Shown here piece by piece: positions 36,201 to 42,200 of a stretch of DNA of 64,000 nt. Numbering within the stretch: the first letter of the stretch is position 1; each line of letters begins with the position of its first letter. The DNA is from Limnomonas spitsbergensis (lineage: Eukaryota > Chlorophyta > Chlorophyceae > Chlamydomonadales). A program made the position numbers and the translations under genes. The stretch is taken from assembly GCA_037349105.1 (NCBI GenBank), contig JAYJMM010000009.1:4709001-4773000 (forward strand). The letters are read 5' to 3'. Below the pieces are notes generated by a model. The model was given only the letters and a program-made list of their open reading frames with translations. It ran no database searches and was not told the DNA's origin.

Positions 36201-39200
36201 TCATCATTGGGACCTACCTGCCCCCCATTCATACTTTCACATGGAGAAACAACCAACCTTCGCTTTGTCCCCACTCACAAAAACATATTCACACCTGAAC
36301 CCTAAGACTGCCTCCCACTCACGAGTATACGTTAAACGCCGGATTCTCTTCATCCTTTTCAAATGTGGTCTGCGGCACAGCAGGGAAATGGGGGAGGTGA
36401 AGAGCTGTACCCTCCAACAGCTGGTACGTTTAGGGTCAGAGGGGGGGATCCAGATCCTCCTTGTTGTACGTAGTCTGCGGTACAACCAGAAAAGTGGAGA
36501 AGCCCTTGCCTCCCCCCCACCCCACCTGTGTCTGTCCCCCCCCCTCACCAGGCTGTAGAAGCCCTTGCCTCCTTCCCACCCCCCTCGTGCCTGCCCACCC
36601 TCACCAGGCTGTAGAAGCCTTTGCCTCCCCCCACCCCCCTCGTGCCTGCCCCTCCCTCACCAGGCTGTAGAAGCCCTTGCCTCCCCCCCACCCCCCTCGT
36701 GCCTGCCCCCCCCTCACCAGGCTGTAGAAGCCTTTGCCTCCCCCCCACCCCCTCGTGCCTGTCCCCCCTCACCAGGCTGTAGAAGCCCTTGCCTCCCCCC
36801 CACCCCCCTCGTGCCTGCCCCCCCCTCACCAGGCTGTAGAAGCCCTCGCTCCCCCCCACCCCCCTCGTGCCTGCCCCCCCCTCACCAGGCTGTAGAAGCC
36901 CTTGCCTCCCCCCCACCCCCCTCGTGCCTGCCCCCCCCTCACCAGGCTGTAGAAGCCCTTGCCTCCCCCCACCCCCTCGTGCCTGCCCCCCCCTCACCAG
37001 GCTGTAGAAGCCCTTGCCTCCCCCCCACCCCCCTCGTTCCTGCCCCTCCCCTCACCAGGCTGTAGAAGCCCTTGCCTCCCCCCCACACCCCTCGTGCTTG
37101 CCCCCCCTCACCAGGCTGTAGAAGCCCTTGCCTCCCCCCCCACCCCCCTCGTGCCTGCCCCCCCCTCACCAGGCTGTAGAAGCCCTTGCCTCCCCCCCAC
37201 CCCCCTCGTGCCTGCCCCCCCCTCACCAGGCTGTAGAAGCCCTTGCCTCCCAGGAAGGATCCATCCAGTATCATCATGTCCATGTTGTTGCTGCAGTTGG
37301 GTGGGCCGGGCTCTGCAGCAGTACACACATGCAGTACATGCAGTACACATTATTACCAGGTGTCCACAGCAGTACCGATGGACACAAAATACATGGCCCT
37401 CTTAATAAATGAAATGGACACAAGATCCACACCGTAACACAGTCACCCTACACCCAGATTCTTGAGCCATGCACCCTAAGCCCTGAATTAGCAATATGCT
37501 CTTTTACGTTTCAAATTGTTCTACCACGAAAGCTGCATGGCAGGGACGCTATCCACTGTCCTTATACCGCTTTGGTCATTTAAGGGATTCGACGTACCGC
37601 GCAGTACATTGTGAGCCACAGCCCATGACTCAGCACATAACTACCATACAGGCCCTGGCCATTTCAAAAAAGGCTGCTGCGTGAATGCCTAGAAACTGAA
37701 CATAAATAGGGCACCGCTAACCGATTAACCGAATTGTTAACCGATTCAGTAACTAATTACCACGGGAATGCTGCCAGCCCACCTCCTGGCTGTAGCAGGT
37801 ACAAGCACTGGGCAAGGGCCTTAGATCCGTACAGCGAGGTACAGCGGATCTGGCTGCACACCGTGGTGACATCATAGAAGTACAAGTGGTACCTGGAGGT
37901 GTGAATAGTTACATAAATGTGGGGAATACTGGATGAGCAAAATAGTGGATGTGTTAAACATAGTGGGAAAAAGTGCATGGAAGTGGGTGGCAGAGGTTAA
38001 CACTCAGACGTTCACCCTTCACACTTAACCCGCCAACCTTCACACTCAACTGTCCAACCTTAATGCTTAACCCTCCAACCTTCATACTGAGCCATCCACC
38101 CTCCACACTTAACCCTCCACACTCAACCCGCCACCCTAACGATATAATCTATCCACTGCGAACCTGTCCCTGAGCCCTTACGCCTCCACCCCACCCCTCC
38201 AACTGCGACCCTGTCCCTGAGCCCTTACGCCTCCACCCCACCCCTCCAACTGCGGCCCTGTCCCTGAGCCCTTACGCCTCCACCCCACCCCTCCTCCTGT
38301 CTTCCACCGCAATCTTTGTGTCCATACCCGCCCCTCCAACCTCCACCTGTCACCCTCTCCTCCAACCTCCAACCTCCACCCTCCACCTGCCACCCTCTCC
38401 ACCCTACCCTTAAGCCTGTCATGCACGGCAACTTACTGGCGTGGCATATTTGTGTGGATAACCACCACCCACTCCTCTCAGGACATAGAGCAGGGACAGA
38501 CCCACTCCTCACCCCTTCAAACCCTACCCCTCACCCCTCAGCCCTCAGCCCTCCCCCCACCCCCCCCACCCCTCAGCCTGTCCTGCCCTGCACCTTTCCG
38601 TACATCAGGTCCTAGGTCGTACATCGTAGGGCAAGGACAGGCCCACTTCGCAGACATGCACCCCCCCTCCGCGGTGCCCCGCACCTTTTTGGTGTGGCAA
38701 TGTTTGTGTCAATGGCCACCACGTGCCCCCCTAGGTCGTGGGGCAAGGACAGGCCCACCCCGTGACAGCTGTTGCATTCCAGGACGTATTCCGAAAAGCC
38801 GCCGGGGGAGCAACACACGTCCATGAACTACAAGTGTGGAAACAGGTGGGGAAAGAGTGGCATCCCATACCTGCAACCTGACAGCTGTTTCACTTCATGA
38901 CGCAATCAGAGAAGCCCCTGAGGGGGCAGCAGACGTCCCGTATGTACAGCAAGTGTGGATTCGTGTGGAACGTGACGAGGCCATCATGAGATCAAAGACC
39001 AACACCCCCACATATGTTGAAATTACAGAGCGTATAAGGAGAAGCTGCGTGGGGAGCAACACACGTCTATAAAAACAGTGAAAGCGTGTGAAAGTGTGTG
39101 AAAGTTGCGGGATAAGAGGTTCAAATATCGCAGGCAGACTCCTCTTATAAAGCAACACAAGTCCGTGAACTGCAGGTGAGGGTGTGTGTGGAAAGTGTGA

Positions 39201-42200
39201 GATGTATGGACATGACACGCCGCCCGGGAGGAAGCGGATATCCAAGGACTCCAGGACAGGGTGTGGAAGTTGGTACACATACATTAAGGTACGGCCTCAG
39301 GGTGCAAAACAATGACCCTCCACTGACCTACTGGTTTAGGGTTTAGGGCTATGGGTTTAGGGTTTAGGTCCACACGGACCCTCCAATGACCTTCTCCATG
39401 ATCCAGGAGCAGAAGAACCTGGTCGTGCCACATCTTGTGTAACAATTAAGGTGTCAAGGTTAACCAACTTGTTGGCGACATCCAGGAGATTTGTAAACAA
39501 CCTACAGGCTCCAGCCTGCATCCAGAGCTGAGGGGTTCGGGTTCAGGGGCCGGGTGGTGCACAACACGAGGAGAGGCGCCAGCCTGCATCTACAGTTCAC
39601 ACCCTCAGTGTACATGAGCACAGGCTTCAGCTCGAGCAATCAGGCGCAGGCCGAGAGCAAATCAGGCGCAGATTCTCAGGCTTAGGCTAGGTATTGCCCC
39701 TCCCGTGAAGTACCGCCATGCACATTTATGCTCCTTTCCGGCAGGATTTATGCCACACCTGAACCACCCCTCCCTCACGCCTGATCCCCTCTCCCATTAC
39801 CTCATCCCATCATACCCCCCTCTCCCATTACCTCATCCCCTCACACACCTGGAAGTCTGGCGGCCTGGACCTGAAGAGGCTCCCGCATGCAATATCGATC
39901 TCCTGAAAATATGTGCAAAGTGAAGCATGCAAGGATCAGGGGAGGGGTTTTCAGGTTTGAGGACGAGGGTGAGGAGGGTTTGACGATTAGGGGTAGGGTT
40001 GAGGGCTTGTAGACAAGGAAAATATATCAGGTTTCCACGATCAGGGGTAGGGGTAGGTGTAGGGGTGAGGATTCAAGGAAACGGGATAGGCTTAAGAGTT
40101 CAGATCATACATGCTGACAAATGGCAAACCGACAGTGGTGGTGCATTTCCTGTTCTCATGCTAGGCAAAGCGGCACGAAATTATCTGAATGGCTTGGCAT
40201 TTCTCCTTCACTCCTGCCAGAACGTTCTAGTTCTTCTTGTTACGAAGTTGATGCAACCACGCACAGCCTTTTTCGAAAAGGCCAGGCGGAGCAAAACGGG
40301 AGGAAACCAGCACAGGAAACCAAAACGAGCCGCAACGACAGCTAGCAAGAAGAGCTCACAGGCTAACCTGTCAATTAAAAGACAAGGGAAGACTGGAGAA
40401 AGAGGGAGTGAGCCAGATGTACCCCCCCCTTGCTCTAGCCCCCCCCCCCTGCTCTAGCTCCCCCCCTCCCCTGCTCTAGCCCCCACCCCCCCCCTCCCCT
40501 GCTCTACCTCCCCCCCTCCCCTGTTCTAGCTCCCCCCCTCCCCGGCTCTAGCCCCCCCCCTCCCCTGCTCTAGCCCCCCCCCTCCCCTGCTCTAGCCCCC
40601 CCCCCCCCTGCTCTATCTCCCACCCTCCCATGTTCTATCTCCCCCCCTCCCCTGCTCTAGCTCCCCCCCCTCACCTGCTCTAGCCCCCCCCCCCCCTTGC
40701 TCTAGCTCCCCCTCTCCCCTGCCCCCCTTGCTCTAGCTCCCCCCCCCCCCTTGTTCTAGCCCCCCCCCCCCCCCCTTGTTCTAGCTCACACCCTCCCCTG
40801 CTCTAGCTCCCCCCCTCCTCTGCTTTAGCTCCCCCCCTCCCATGTTCTATCTCCCCCCCTCCCCTGCTCTAGCTCTTCCCCCTCCCCTGCTCTAGCCCCC
40901 CCCCCCCCCCTTGCTCTAGCTCCCCCCCTCCCCTGTTCTAGCTCCCCCCCCCCCCCCCATGTTCTAGCCCCCCCCCTCCCCTGCTCTAGCCCCCCCCCCC
41001 CCCCCCCCCTTGTTCTAGCTCCCCCCCTCCCCTGTTCTAGCTCCCACCCTCCCCTGTTCTAGCTCCCCCCCTCACCTGTTCTAGCTCCCACCCTCCCCCG
41101 CTCTAGCTCCCCCCTTCACCTGCTCTAGCCCCCCCCCCCCCCCCCCCCTTGTTCTAGCTCCCACCCTCCCCTGCTGTAGCTCCCCCCCTCGCCTGCTCTA
41201 GCTCCCCCCCTCCCTTGTTCTAGCTCCCCCCCTCCCCTGCTCTAGCTCCCCCCCTCCCCTGCTCTAGCTCCCCCCCCACCTGCTCTAGCTCCCCACCTCC
41301 CATGTTCTAGCCCACCCCCACCTGCTCTAGATCCCCCCCTCCCCTGCTCTAGCTCCCCCCCCCTCCCCCCTGCTCTAGCTCCCCCCCTCCCCTGCTCTAG
41401 CCCCCCCCCCCCCCCCTGCTCTAGCTCCCCCCCTCCCCTGCTCTAGCCCCCCCCCCCCCCCCTGCTCTAGCTCCCCCCCCCTCCCCTGCTCTAGCTCCCC
41501 CCCCCTCCCCCCTGCTCTAGCTCCCCCCCTCCCCTGCTCTAGCCCCCCCCCCCCCCCTGCTCTAGCCCCCCCCCCCCCTGCTCTAGCTCCTCCCCTCTTA
41601 TTCTAAGACATACGTATGAATGGTTTGAAAGGCACAGCGGGCGCATGGGGGCACATCCTGTATCTTGCCCCCTTCCTCCCCCCGCCACATGGTGTTGACA
41701 CACTCACACACCCAGAGGCAGCCATGCAGCAGATAGACATGCTGCATGGGGTACTTGCTACATGGTGTCCTCCTTCCCCCCACATGGTGTTGGCAGGCCA
41801 GACACACCCAGAGCAATGCAGCGGACAGTCATGCTGCATGGGGCACTTGCTGCATGGTGCCCCTCTCACCCCCCCCCCCCCACGGTGTTGGGAGTCCTGA
41901 TACACTCAGATGCAGCCATGTGGCGCCGAGACATGCTGTCGAGCTCACCTTGAGGACAAACTTGTACCTGTCAGGGGGGTAAGGGGGACATGAGAGGGGT
42001 CATAGGGGAAAGGGATGGCAAGAGGTGACCATCTCATATCTGCACACACACCAAGCGCTCACCTCTAGACCCCACCCTACGGGCCTCACCCTGCATGCGC
42101 TGAATGTCTAGCCCTCACCCCCTCACCCACTCCCACCCTACACGCCCCACCTCAGGGTGACCATCAGGCAGTACAGGCAATACATGGTACAGCCCTCATC

